Source: Leuconostoc suionicum
Lineage (GTDB): Bacteria > Bacillota > Bacilli > Lactobacillales > Lactobacillaceae
DNA: 64,000 bases
Reading direction: 5' to 3'
Assembly: GCF_001891125.1 (NCBI RefSeq)
Contig: NZ_CP015247.1
Coordinates: 886,501-950,500 of the forward strand
Position numbers and translations under genes: made by a program. The notes under the pieces are model-generated. The model was not told where the DNA came from. It was given only the letters and a program-made list of their open reading frames with translations, and did not search any database. Every line of letters begins with the position of its first letter. Positions within the stretch are counted from its first letter, which is position 1. Shown piece by piece: positions 1-11,720 of the stretch.

Positions 1-18
1 CGTTTACAATGTTATTGC

Positions 19-30
19 GTAAACGTTTAC
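19..30. promoter_or_regulatory. LacI-family operator or cre-like palindrome
   Basis: GTAAACGTTTAC is a perfect 12-bp palindrome with the central CG typical of LacI/CcpA-family operators. It ends 24 bases before the glucosidase start, so a bound protein would block initiation or early elongation. Which regulator (CcpA or a local MalR-type protein) binds cannot be told from the window. Confidence 0.6.
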
Positions 31-54
31 CCAGAAAATATTAGGATGGTACTT

Positions 55-1725
55 ATGGAAAAAATACAGTGGTGGCAGAAAGCTGTTGTCTACCAAATTT
101 ATCCCAGAAGCTTTCAAGATAGTAACGGAGATGGTGTGGGGGATATACCTGGCATTATTGAACGATTACCCTATTTGAAAGATCTTGGTGTCCAAGTGAT
201 TTGGCTAAGTCCAATTTATCAGTCGCCAAATGATGATAATGGCTATGACATTAGTGATTATCGTGAAGTCTTACCAGAGTTTGGAACAATGGCAGATGTT
301 CAAAAAATGCTTGAGGTAGCACATCATTTAGGGCTAAAAATTATGATGGATTTGGTCGTCAACCATACTTCTGATGAACATCAATGGTTTCAAGAGAGTC
401 GTAAAAATAAGGATAATCCTTATCGCAATTATTATATTTGGCGAGATCCTGTGGATGGACACGAACCTAATAACTGGTTATCAGACTTTGGTGGATCAGC
501 ATGGGAATTTGACAATAATACACAACAATATTATTTGCACCTATTCTCAAAGAAACAACCAGATCTTAATTGGGATAACCCTGATTTACGAAAAAATATT
601 TACGATACGATGAAATGGTGGTTAGATCAAGGTGTTGATGGTTTCCGCATGGATGTTATTAACCTAATTTCAAAACCATCAGATTTACCAAATGATCCAA
701 ATGTCACTTTAGAAAATCATGGCTCATCAATGGATTTTGTCGCTAATGGACCAAATATTCATGAGTATTTACAAGAGATGAATCAAGAGGTATTGTCAAA
801 ACATGACATCATTACTGTTGGTGAAACGCCAGGTGTATCAACAAGTGATGCAATGAAATATGCCGGATTTGATTCGCATGAGTTGCAGATGATTTTCCAG
901 TTTGAACATACAGAAATCGATAATAGTCCCGAGGGACTAGGTAAGTGGAGTGATGAACGTTTCAAGTTGGTTGATTTAAAACGTATTTTATCCAAATGGC
1001 AAAATGATTTGTATGGTAAGGCTTGGAACAGTCTGTATTGGAACAATCATGATCGACCAAGAGTAGTCTCACGATTTGGGAATGATTCAGACGAATATCG
1101 TATATTATCTGCTAAAATGTTAGCTGCAACTTTACATTTTATGCAGGGAACACCTTATATTTACCAAGGTGAAGAAATTGGTATGACCAATATTGACCTA
1201 CCATCTATTAAAGACTACCAAGATATTGATACCTTGAATGCATATAATGATTTAGTTGTTCAACAAAAACGAGTTACTGCTGATAAAATGATGTCTTATG
1301 TTCATCATTCTTCAAGAGACAATGCACGAACACCAATGCAATGGGATAACATTAAAAATGCCGGATTCACTGATAGTCACCCATGGTTAAGTGTTAATCC
1401 TAATTACCAGACCATCAATGTGGCAGATGCATTAACTGATCAACAGTCAATTTTTCATTTTTACCAAAAGCTCATCGCCTTAAGGCAAGAGCTACCTATT
1501 ATCACGACTGGAAAGTATGAAGTGTTGGATCTAGAAGACGCATCTGTTTATGCTTACAAGCGTATTGACAAAAACACGCAATTACTGGTTATTAGTAACT
1601 TTACTGATCAAAAGCAAACACGTCATTACGATCGAACCCAATCTGCACAATTAGTTATAAGTAATTATTCAGATGATCAAGGGGACGTACTCAGACCTTA
1701 TGAATCAAAAGTATATATGTTTTAA
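55..1725 (+). CDS. Oligo-1,6-glucosidase / alpha-glucosidase (GH13)
   Basis: Cytoplasmic GH13 enzyme that hydrolyses the non-reducing alpha-glucosyl bond of short isomalto-oligosaccharides or related alpha-glucosides. Counting from ATG 46, the catalytic residues are D203 in DGFRMDVINL (nucleophile), E260 in TVGETPG (acid/base) and D336 in WNNHDRPR (transition-state stabiliser). Val directly after the nucleophile is the residue linked in characterised enzymes to alpha-1,6 rather than alpha-1,4 preference. I chose ATG 55 because AGG at 43-45 is correctly spaced for it and MEKIQWW aligns with the two paralogues in this window; ATG 46 would overlap the Shine-Dalgarno. The length of 556 residues is normal for the family. 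It is followed by an MFS sugar carrier and a related gene, forming an alpha-glucoside operon. Confidence 0.9.
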   Translation: MEKIQWWQKAVVYQIYPRSFQDSNGDGVGDIPGIIERLPYLKDLGVQVIWLSPIYQSPNDDNGYDISDYREVLPEFGTMADVQKMLEVAHHLGLKIMMDLVVNHTSDEHQWFQESRKNKDNPYRNYYIWRDPVDGHEPNNWLSDFGGSAWEFDNNTQQYYLHLFSKKQPDLNWDNPDLRKNIYDTMKWWLDQGVDGFRMDVINLISKPSDLPNDPNVTLENHGSSMDFVANGPNIHEYLQEMNQEVLSKHDIITVGETPGVSTSDAMKYAGFDSHELQMIFQFEHTEIDNSPEGLGKWSDERFKLVDLKRILSKWQNDLYGKAWNSLYWNNHDRPRVVSRFGNDSDEYRILSAKMLAATLHFMQGTPYIYQGEEIGMTNIDLPSIKDYQDIDTLNAYNDLVVQQKRVTADKMMSYVHHSSRDNARTPMQWDNIKNAGFTDSHPWLSVNPNYQTINVADALTDQQSIFHFYQKLIALRQELPIITTGKYEVLDLEDASVYAYKRIDKNTQLLVISNFTDQKQTRHYDRTQSAQLVISNYSDDQGDVLRPYESKVYMF

Positions 1726-1735
1726 TTCAATAAAA

Positions 1736-1749
1736 TGTAAGCGGTTACT
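1736..1749. promoter_or_regulatory. cre-like site between glucosidase and permease genes
   Basis: TGTAAGCGGTTACT matches the CcpA consensus TGWAANCGNTNWCA except at the last base. Its place between the first glucosidase and the permease suggests a second regulated promoter inside the locus, or a roadblock; no convincing -35/-10 pair was identified beside it. Confidence 0.5.
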
Positions 1750-1802
1750 TGAATCCTATTATTTTAAATTTTTATAGAATCACTTAATTAAGGAGAGTGA
1801 AT

Positions 1803-3170
1803 ATGATGAGTAGTAACGAGCACAAAAAAGGTCAGCTTCCGATGCTGACTAGCATGCAGCTATTTCTAATGACTTTTGGCTATGCAGGCGTCCAGGTTGC
1901 CTTTTCGGTTCAAACTGGCAATATGGGAAGAATATTCCAGACCTTAGGTTCCGACCCAACTAAATTAGGATTTTTCTTCATCTTGCCCCCTTTGGCAGGT
2001 ATGATCACTCAACCCTTAATTGGTCTATTTTCTGACAAAACATGGTTGCCTAAATTTGGTCGGCGAATGCCTTACCTCATTGGTGGGTGCTTAGTATCAT
2101 TGATTGTTTTACTATTATTGCCCAACACAGGTTCATTTGGTTTTGGTTATGGATCAATGACAGCCTTGTGGTTTGGTGCAGTAACAGTATTGTTCATGGA
2201 CTTGTCCGCAAACGTTTCAATGCAGCCTTTTAAGATGATTATTCCTGATATGGTCAATGAAAAGCAAACTGACAAAGCATGGAGCTTACAAAATATATGG
2301 GGAAGTTTGGGTGGCGTGATTGCCTTTGTTTTCCCATTTATCTTAACTTCGTTTGGTGTTGCTAACACTGCGGCACGTGGGGTTGTGCCTGATTCAGTTA
2401 AGATTTCATTTTATGTTGCAGCTGCAATATTATTATTGTCAACAATTTTTACCATTATGAACGTAAAAGAGTATGATCCGGAAACCTTGGCATATTACCA
2501 CGGATTTAAATCTGATGATAAGACACACGAGTCGTTTATTGATATTTTGAAACACGCGCCCAAGGTTTTTTGGACTTTAGGCATTGTTGAATTCTTTGTC
2601 TGGTTTGGTATTCCATACATGTGGACTTATTCAACTGGTGCTCTGTCAGAAAACATCTGGCGCGTTTCAGATCCTGCATCTGCGGGCTACCAAGCAGCAG
2701 GTAACTGGTTTGGTATTCTGCAGGCAGTGTATTCGGTTGTTGCAATAGTAGTGGGTATTTTATTTCAAAGATTAAACGATAAGACAAGAAAAATGACGTA
2801 TTTCTTAAGTTTGATAGCTGGTGGTTTAGGATTTATTATCGTAGCTTATGGGCATACTCATGTGTCGTCGTTAATTGGCTTTGTATTAATCGGTATTGGT
2901 TGGATTGCATTGATTTCGATTCCATTTACTATTCTGACGAACGCATTGGATGGTAAACATGATGGCGTTTATCTAGGTCTGTTTAATTGCTTTATCTGTA
3001 TCCCTCAAATTGTTGCTTCGGTAGCAAGTTTCGCTATTTTTCCAGCCGTCGGAAAATCAATGGCCCACATGTTAGCAATTGCAGGTGTCTCTCTGATGAT
3101 TGGTGGTTGTTTAATTTGGATTGTTAAAGAAGAAAAAATACAAGTAGATATGACACAAAAAGGAGAATGA
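1803..3170 (+). CDS. MFS sugar transporter, SLC45/maltose-sucrose permease type
   Basis: Integral membrane carrier of about 455 residues with roughly 12 hydrophobic segments, resembling the bacterial SLC45-like disaccharide/proton symporters. The N-terminal region (PLIGLFSDKTW followed by FGRRMPYL) is the loop 2-3 signature of this branch. Being between two GH13 alpha-glucosidase genes, it probably imports the unphosphorylated di- or oligosaccharide that these enzymes split. The frame extends to GTG 1797, but AGGAG at 1791-1795 is best spaced for ATG 1803 (ATG 1806 is also possible). The substrate is inferred from context only: isomaltose, maltose and panose are all plausible. Confidence 0.82.
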   Translation: MMSSNEHKKGQLPMLTSMQLFLMTFGYAGVQVAFSVQTGNMGRIFQTLGSDPTKLGFFFILPPLAGMITQPLIGLFSDKTWLPKFGRRMPYLIGGCLVSLIVLLLLPNTGSFGFGYGSMTALWFGAVTVLFMDLSANVSMQPFKMIIPDMVNEKQTDKAWSLQNIWGSLGGVIAFVFPFILTSFGVANTAARGVVPDSVKISFYVAAAILLLSTIFTIMNVKEYDPETLAYYHGFKSDDKTHESFIDILKHAPKVFWTLGIVEFFVWFGIPYMWTYSTGALSENIWRVSDPASAGYQAAGNWFGILQAVYSVVAIVVGILFQRLNDKTRKMTYFLSLIAGGLGFIIVAYGHTHVSSLIGFVLIGIGWIALISIPFTILTNALDGKHDGVYLGLFNCFICIPQIVASVASFAIFPAVGKSMAHMLAIAGVSLMIGGCLIWIVKEEKIQVDMTQKGE

Positions 3171-3173
3171 AAA

Positions 3174-4855
3174 ATGACAGAAGATATTAAGTGGTGGCAG
3201 AAAGCAGTTGTTTATCAGGTTTACCCACGATCGTTTCAAGATGCAAATGGAGATGGTATTGGTGATCTTCAAGGCATAGAACAAAGGTTAGATTATATTA
3301 AAAAGTTGGGTGCCGATGTTATTTGGTTAAATCCAATATATGCTTCACCTGACAAAGACAATGGCTATGATATTTCTGATTATGAAGATATTAATGCAAA
3401 ATTTGGCACAATGCAGGACTTCGATCGATTACTTCAGAAGGCTCATGATAAAGGGATTAAAATTTTGATGGACTTAGTCGTTAATCATACATCAGACCAG
3501 CATCAATGGTTCATTGAAAGCCGTTCCTCAAAAGATAATGATAAGCGTGACTTTTATATTTGGCGTGATCCAGTTGATGGACATGAGCCAAATAATTGGG
3601 GCTCATTCTTTTCTGGGCCGGCCTGGAAATTTGATGAAGAAACTGGGCAGTATTATTTACATTTGTTTGTTGAAGGACAGCCCGATTTGAATTGGGTAAA
3701 TCCAGAAGTACGCCAAGCAGTATTTGACATGATGAACTTTTGGGTTGATAAGGGAATTGATGGCTTCCGAATGGATGTTATTTCTTTGATATCAAAACCA
3801 GATGGTCTACCAGACGGTGAGGTACCTGAAGGTGGGGAATATGGTAATTCCGATAAGGCAGTAGCTAATGGGCCACATGTTCACGAATATCTGCAAGAAA
3901 TGCGTGAAAAAGTTCTAAAGAGGGCTGACATGATGACTGTTGGTGAAGCATCTGGTGTTGATATTAATAACGCTATTAAGTATGCAAACACAGATGAATC
4001 AGAATTAAATATGGTTTTCCAATTTGAACATATGGGACTTGATAATAATCCAAATCCAGCTTTGGGAAAATGGTATGATCAAAAAGTTTCTCTAGTTGAC
4101 CTGAAGGAAAACTTATCCAAGTGGCAAAATGATTTAGCCGGTAAAGCTTGGAATTCGCTTTATTGGGATAACCATGATCAACCACGAGCAGTAAGCCGCT
4201 ATGGGACGACCGAGCAGCATATCGTGTGGTTTCAGCAAAAATGGTTGCAACCTTATTACACTTTATGCAAGGGACACCATATGTCTATCAGGGTGAAGAA
4301 ATTGGAATGACCAATGCCTATAATTTGAAACGTGAAGATTTCGATGATGTTGAAATCAAAAATGCTTTCAAGTATTTAATTGACAAGGATCATTTGATTG
4401 ACGAAGACACAATGTTGAAGTACGTACATGCGAAAGGACGCGACAATGCACGTACGCCGATGCAATGGGACAGTACAGCGAATGCAGGATTTACAACAGG
4501 CACGCCATGGCTCAAATTAAACGATAATTATGACGCAATAAACGTTGAACAAGCACTAGCTGACAAGAGTTCTATATTTTACTATTATCAAAAACTAATT
4601 CAACTGCGTCATGATTTGCCAATTATCACTACTGGCAAGTATCAGTTGTTGGATCCAAAAGACGAGCAAGTCTATGCGTATCGACGTGTGGGAAACAACG
4701 AACAACTGCTTGTTATCAATAACTTCACTGACAACATCGTTACACGGGATTATAGTGTACCCACAAATGCAAAAATTTTGATTAGCAATTATGCTGATGA
4801 CAAAGCGGAAACACTTCGTCCGTACGAGTCTAAAGTTTATCAGTTTGAAAAATAG
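3174..4855 (+). pseudogene. Frameshifted GH13 oligo-1,6-glucosidase
   Basis: Paralogue of the first gene of the locus, starting 3 bases after the permease stop with a good AGGAGA site. Reading is normal through the three catalytic motifs (GFRMDVISL, TVGEASG, WDNHDQPR), then leaves frame just after RAVSRYG near 4205 and stops at 4310. The rest, from about AYRVVSAKM to the C-terminal beta domain, continues in the neighbouring frame to 4855. Adding one G to the GGG run at 4203-4205 restores a single 560-residue protein aligned with both paralogues in the window. As written the product is about 378 residues, missing the end of the barrel and the C-terminal domain, so it is probably inactive. A sequencing error in the homopolymer is a real alternative. 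Confidence 0.85.
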
Positions 4856-4911
4856 TATCTTGCTTGATGAATGACATTACATTTTTATTGTAAACTAATT
4901 TAGTTAAACTG

Positions 4912-4940
4912 TTGTAAACGCTTTCATTTTGATATATAAT
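4912..4940 (+). promoter_or_regulatory. Promoter with overlapping cre for the beta-glucoside operon
   Basis: TTGTAA (4912-4917), a 17-base spacer and TATAAT (4935-4940) form a good sigma-A promoter. TGTAAACGCTTTCA at 4913-4926 fits the CcpA consensus at every defined position and covers the -35 box, predicting direct glucose repression of the downstream antiterminator and PTS genes. Confidence 0.8.
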
Positions 4941-4954
4941 AACAGTATAAAGTT

Positions 4955-5058
4955 GGATTGTAACCACTGAATAAGTTGCGGTGGGCAAAACCAAATGATA
5001 GGGAAACTATACACCTTTCGATAAGCGATGGTGATGGGGAACTATTATTTGGTTTTTT
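4955..5058 (+). promoter_or_regulatory. RAT antiterminator site overlapping an intrinsic terminator (leader 1)
   Basis: GGATTGTAACCACTG ... GGGCAAAACC (4955-4992) has the conserved ends of a BglG/LicT ribonucleic antiterminator (RAT). It is longer than the usual 29 bases, with an extended CCAC/GTGG stem. Its 3' end is part of the 5' arm of a terminator: AAAACCAAAT (4987-4996) pairs perfectly with ATTTGGTTTT (5047-5056), followed by a T run. RNA-bound antiterminator and terminator are therefore mutually exclusive, giving autoregulation of the antiterminator gene. The terminator loop of about 50 bases is unusually long. Confidence 0.85.
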
Positions 5059-5082
5059 ATTTTCAAAATATAGGAGTGAGCC

Positions 5083-5943
5083 ATGCTGGTAAAAAGAATT
5101 TTTAATAATAATGTTCTACTAGCCGAGAATAGCGAACAGGAATTAGTAATCGTTGGGCGCGGTGTTGGTTTCAAGCAAAAAATAGGTAATACAGTTGATT
5201 CGAGTAAAATTGAAAAAGCTTATTATCCGCAGGATGAAAATTGGACGAGAATGTTTAACGAAATGGTCGATACAATTTCGTCGGATTATGTTGAAATCGC
5301 CTCACATATTATTTCAACTGCGGAGAAAAGTTTAGGCCTGTCATTTGACGGATACTTGTTAATTGGACTAGCAGATCACATACAGTTTGCGGTAGAACGC
5401 TTACAAAAAAATCTGCCCATTAAAAATGAGCTATTATGGGAAACAAAACACTTTTACCCTGATGAATATCGTATTGGTGCACTCGCTGTAGCTTTTATTA
5501 ATGAACAAATGAGTGTGCAATTACCTGAAGATGAGGTTGGTTTTATTGCTTTGAAATTTGTTGAAAAGCGGGCTGGCCCAAATTTCAATGAGAAAGCAAC
5601 CAATATGACGCAACTCATTGAGAGTGCATTAACATTGATTCGTCATGATTTATTACCTGATATTGATTCTTCTAATCTCAATTATCAGAGATTAATTGTT
5701 CATTTGCGTTTCTTCGTAGATCGATTATTAGATGAAAATCATGTTCAAAAAGGTGAAAATAGTTTTGACAACGTAATGTCGCAGCATTTATCAGAAAATT
5801 TGCGGGAGCGTTACACAGGCTCATATCAATGTGCACAACGTGTAATTAACTATTTTGAACAACAAACGAAACAACAAACAGGAGTCAATGAACAAGTTTA
5901 CTTGACTATGCATCTGCAAAGAATTGTGGATTCTTCAATTTAA
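5083..5943 (+). CDS. licT: BglG/LicT-family transcription antiterminator
   Basis: RNA-binding antiterminator of 286 residues: N-terminal CAT domain (about 1-55), PRD1 (about 65-170) and PRD2 (about 172-286). It would bind the RAT hairpins at 4955 and 5949 and let polymerase read into its own gene and the PTS genes when beta-glucosides are being transported. By alignment to the LicT phosphorylation sites, H99 (ADHIQFA), H207 (LIVHLRF) and H277 (TMHLQRI) are present, but the second PRD1 histidine is lysine, K158 (FIALKFV). That should change the usual PTS-dependent inactivation through PRD1. The symbol is by similarity. Confidence 0.92.
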   Translation: MLVKRIFNNNVLLAENSEQELVIVGRGVGFKQKIGNTVDSSKIEKAYYPQDENWTRMFNEMVDTISSDYVEIASHIISTAEKSLGLSFDGYLLIGLADHIQFAVERLQKNLPIKNELLWETKHFYPDEYRIGALAVAFINEQMSVQLPEDEVGFIALKFVEKRAGPNFNEKATNMTQLIESALTLIRHDLLPDIDSSNLNYQRLIVHLRFFVDRLLDENHVQKGENSFDNVMSQHLSENLRERYTGSYQCAQRVINYFEQQTKQQTGVNEQVYLTMHLQRIVDSSI

Positions 5944-5948
5944 AATAG

Positions 5949-9354
<3,406 letters not shown>

Positions 9355-9358
9355 TAGC

Positions 9359-9395
9359 AAAAAAGCGACACACTGATAAACAGTATCGCTTTTTT
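9359..9395 (+). terminator. Intrinsic terminator of the beta-glucoside operon
   Basis: AAAAGCGA and TCGCTTTT form the outer stem, with an inner ACTG/CAGT pair, followed by a run of seven T. It lies directly after the GH1 stop codon. Confidence 0.85.
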
Positions 9396-9494
9396 AATTG
9401 ATGTAGAAATAGTAGTCGTTTTTTTACATTAGTAGTATAAGGATAGCAGATAAGTAACAAATGTTTAATAATTTACTCGGAACTTGTTTTATGT

Positions 9495-9523
9495 TAATAT
9501 ACTTATAATTAATAAGTATATTA
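9495..9523. promoter_or_regulatory. Perfect 11-bp inverted repeat upstream of the GAF reductase gene
   Basis: TAATATACTTA and TAAGTATATTA are exact reverse complements separated by 7 bases. A TATAAT at 9504-9509 lies inside the repeat, so it looks like an operator covering a promoter. The -35 region is unclear. The cognate regulator is unknown. Confidence 0.5.
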
Positions 9524-9546
9524 CTTTAATAAAAAGAGGTGTATTC

Positions 9547-10002
9547 ATGAGTAAAGTTATAAGTTTGGTTGGGCAACAGTTAGATGCGCTACTAGAAAAT
9601 GAGACTAATATTGTTTCCAACCTAGCAAATACTGCCGCCTTATTGTTTCAGAACTATGAGAATCTAAATTGGGCAGGTTTTTATATCTACAACGATGATG
9701 CTAAAGAGTTGGATTTAGGACCATTTCAGGGTAAAGTGGCATGTATGCATATCAAGCCTGGATCAGGCGTAGTAGGAACAGCTTTTGCTAACAAAGAAAG
9801 TATTGTTGTACCGAACGTACATGAGTTTGCTGGCCACATTGCTTGTGATGCTGATAGTAATTCAGAATTAGTTGTACCAATATTTAAAAATGGACAAATT
9901 TATGGAATAATTGACATTGATTCACCAATACTGAACCGATTTGGTGAGAACGAAAAAAATGAAGTAGAAGAGCTTGCTGAAATCTTAGCAAATCATATTT
10001 AA
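9547..10002 (+). CDS. GAF-domain free methionine-(R)-sulfoxide reductase-like protein
   Basis: Single-GAF-domain protein of 151 residues, the usual length for fRMsr (MsrC/YebR), which reduces free methionine-R-sulfoxide with thioredoxin. Characteristic motifs are LGPFQGKVAC (C66) and GHIACDADSNSE (C100, the catalytic position). The third family cysteine, in GVCGTA of the E. coli protein, is valine here (V76 in GVVGTA). A two-cysteine mechanism remains possible because C66 and C100 are retained. The frame opens at 9484, but ATG 9547 has AAGAGG correctly placed and gives the family's normal N-terminus. A terminator follows, so the gene is transcribed alone. Confidence 0.83.
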   Translation: MSKVISLVGQQLDALLENETNIVSNLANTAALLFQNYENLNWAGFYIYNDDAKELDLGPFQGKVACMHIKPGSGVVGTAFANKESIVVPNVHEFAGHIACDADSNSELVVPIFKNGQIYGIIDIDSPILNRFGENEKNEVEELAEILANHI

Positions 10003-10023
10003 TGCCCATACTATAAATTAAAA

Positions 10024-10051
10024 GCAACTGAGTTGAACAGTTGCCTTTTTA
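10024..10051 (+). terminator. Intrinsic terminator
   Basis: GCAACTG (10024-10030) and CAGTTGC (10038-10044) form a 7-bp stem followed by a T-rich tract, just after the GAF reductase gene and before a convergent gene. Confidence 0.8.
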
Positions 10052-10076
10052 TTTTGATAGAAATCCGTATCAGTAT

Positions 10077-11645
10077 CTACCTATTTTTGAGAACATTTAG
10101 TACGTGGCATTTTTGGTAAATAAACAATAATAGTAGACCACCTAGCGACCCAACTAATGCCAGGAAAAGACCTGAGCTAACTCTAGTATCCGGAACAAAA
10201 TGATTTGATAATAGGCTCAATCCGGTAAACAGTATTAATAACATAAATGAGCTAACGTAGATGGCATTTAATATTTTCTTATTTAACAAGTCAAGAAGTT
10301 CAAATCGATGATTAATATAACTGCCCATAATAATTGTGACAATAACCAGGGAAATCAACGTTGATAATAAAGCGCCCAGAGAGCTTGTTAAATAGATCAT
10401 AATAGGCTGGCATAGGATTTTAATAGCCATGCCCCAGCCAATTGCCCTAAGTGCTATGCCAGTTTTACTGAGTCCTTGTAAAATCATGGCTAGGACAGAT
10501 GTTAATCCCATGAATAGCGCAATAACCGCTGAAATTTGTACCATTGGTATATATAAGCTTTCCGCAGCATAATTTCCATAAAATAAAATGTAGACCGGTT
10601 TACTTAACGAGTAGAGTGCTGTACAAGCAGGTAAAGTAATGGCACAAAACAATACGTAAGCTTGACTAATATATTTTCTTAGTATTTCATGATTGTACCT
10701 GTTTTTTGAAATGAGAGGCAAAATAGTCGATGCAATTGAAACAGACAATGAAACCACAATCATAATCAGCTTATTGCTATTAAAATTGAACAAGCCAAAA
10801 ATTGTTTCAATTTTGTTACTGGATAGCATAGGATTGAACTTTGACATCAGTACGTGAAAGCTGAATTGATCTATCCACTGATAGGCAACTAAGAAGCCGC
10901 CAATGATGACGAAAGGCAATGACTGAACGATAATATGCTTAAAATTGATGATTTCTGGTTCAGAATTTTCTTTAAAGGAATCAGCATTTAACGGCTGTTT
11001 TTTTGAAAGCGAGTTGGTACAGAAGAGTAAGTAAAGTGTTGCAGTCCAAGCACCAATTGATGCTGCAAATGTTGAATGTACAACCACAGTTACCCAACTG
11101 CCATGCTGTATATGTAAAATGACATATGCAGATCCTAACATATAGGCCACACGGACGACTTGCTCAATCACGTCAGACTTGGCAATTGCCGCCATTCTCA
11201 GCTCACCTTGCAGTCGACCTCTTAAAACAGATAAAAATGGAAAAACTAATACAGCCAAAGAAAGGGATCGTAGTACAGGAATCAGTTTTACGTCACTGGC
11301 AGAAAGGATAGGGGCTAAAGACCATAGTGCAACGCAACAAATAAATCCCGCGACCCAACTTAATCGCGTCGCGTTTTTCAAGAATTGATGCTTACTATTA
11401 CCTTCAAGTCGTGCCGTAAATTTAGCAACAGCCGAAGGTAATCCAGCAGTCGATAACATTAAGAAAAATTGATATAAATTATAGCCTTTACCCATCAAGG
11501 TGTTAGCCTGTAGTGATAGTGCACCTAACATAATCGTCCAAGGAATGACATACAATGCGCCTAAGACTCGCGAAGTAATATTGCCAAAAGCGAGCCATGC
11601 GGTACCGTTGGTGAGTTGGTTTTGGGATAATTTTTTTAGTCTCAT
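10077..11645 (-). CDS. MOP-superfamily lipid flippase (YtgP/MurJ-like or polysaccharide flippase)
   Basis: Membrane protein of 522 residues with about 14 hydrophobic segments, in the MATE/MOP flippase superfamily. The N-terminus (GTAWLAFGNITSRVLGALY) and overall size fit the B. subtilis YtgP/SpoVB branch, which includes lipid II flippases for peptidoglycan synthesis. A Wzx-type polysaccharide flippase is the alternative. It stands alone on the minus strand, convergent with the GAF reductase gene, and is not part of a glycan operon, which slightly favours the housekeeping cell-wall role. The Shine-Dalgarno is weak. Confidence 0.8.
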   Translation of the reverse strand: MRLKKLSQNQLTNGTAWLAFGNITSRVLGALYVIPWTIMLGALSLQANTLMGKGYNLYQFFLMLSTAGLPSAVAKFTARLEGNSKHQFLKNATRLSWVAGFICCVALWSLAPILSASDVKLIPVLRSLSLAVLVFPFLSVLRGRLQGELRMAAIAKSDVIEQVVRVAYMLGSAYVILHIQHGSWVTVVVHSTFAASIGAWTATLYLLFCTNSLSKKQPLNADSFKENSEPEIINFKHIIVQSLPFVIIGGFLVAYQWIDQFSFHVLMSKFNPMLSSNKIETIFGLFNFNSNKLIMIVVSLSVSIASTILPLISKNRYNHEILRKYISQAYVLFCAITLPACTALYSLSKPVYILFYGNYAAESLYIPMVQISAVIALFMGLTSVLAMILQGLSKTGIALRAIGWGMAIKILCQPIMIYLTSSLGALLSTLISLVIVTIIMGSYINHRFELLDLLNKKILNAIYVSSFMLLILFTGLSLLSNHFVPDTRVSSGLFLALVGSLGGLLLLFIYQKCHVLNVLKNR

Positions 11646-11720
11646 CTTATTATTGTAACACTGATAATTATTTCAATATATTAGTGTATCTAATTTTGAA
11701 AAAGGATTTCATAAATATAG

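Noticed and set aside
4203-4205. Phase-variable switch in the glucosidase
   Set aside because: The run is only three to four G, too short for efficient slippage; kept as a lesion or sequencing error.
4226-4855. A separate 209-residue glucosidase
   Set aside because: It is the C-terminal remainder of the frameshifted GH13 gene; its apparent start is an internal codon.
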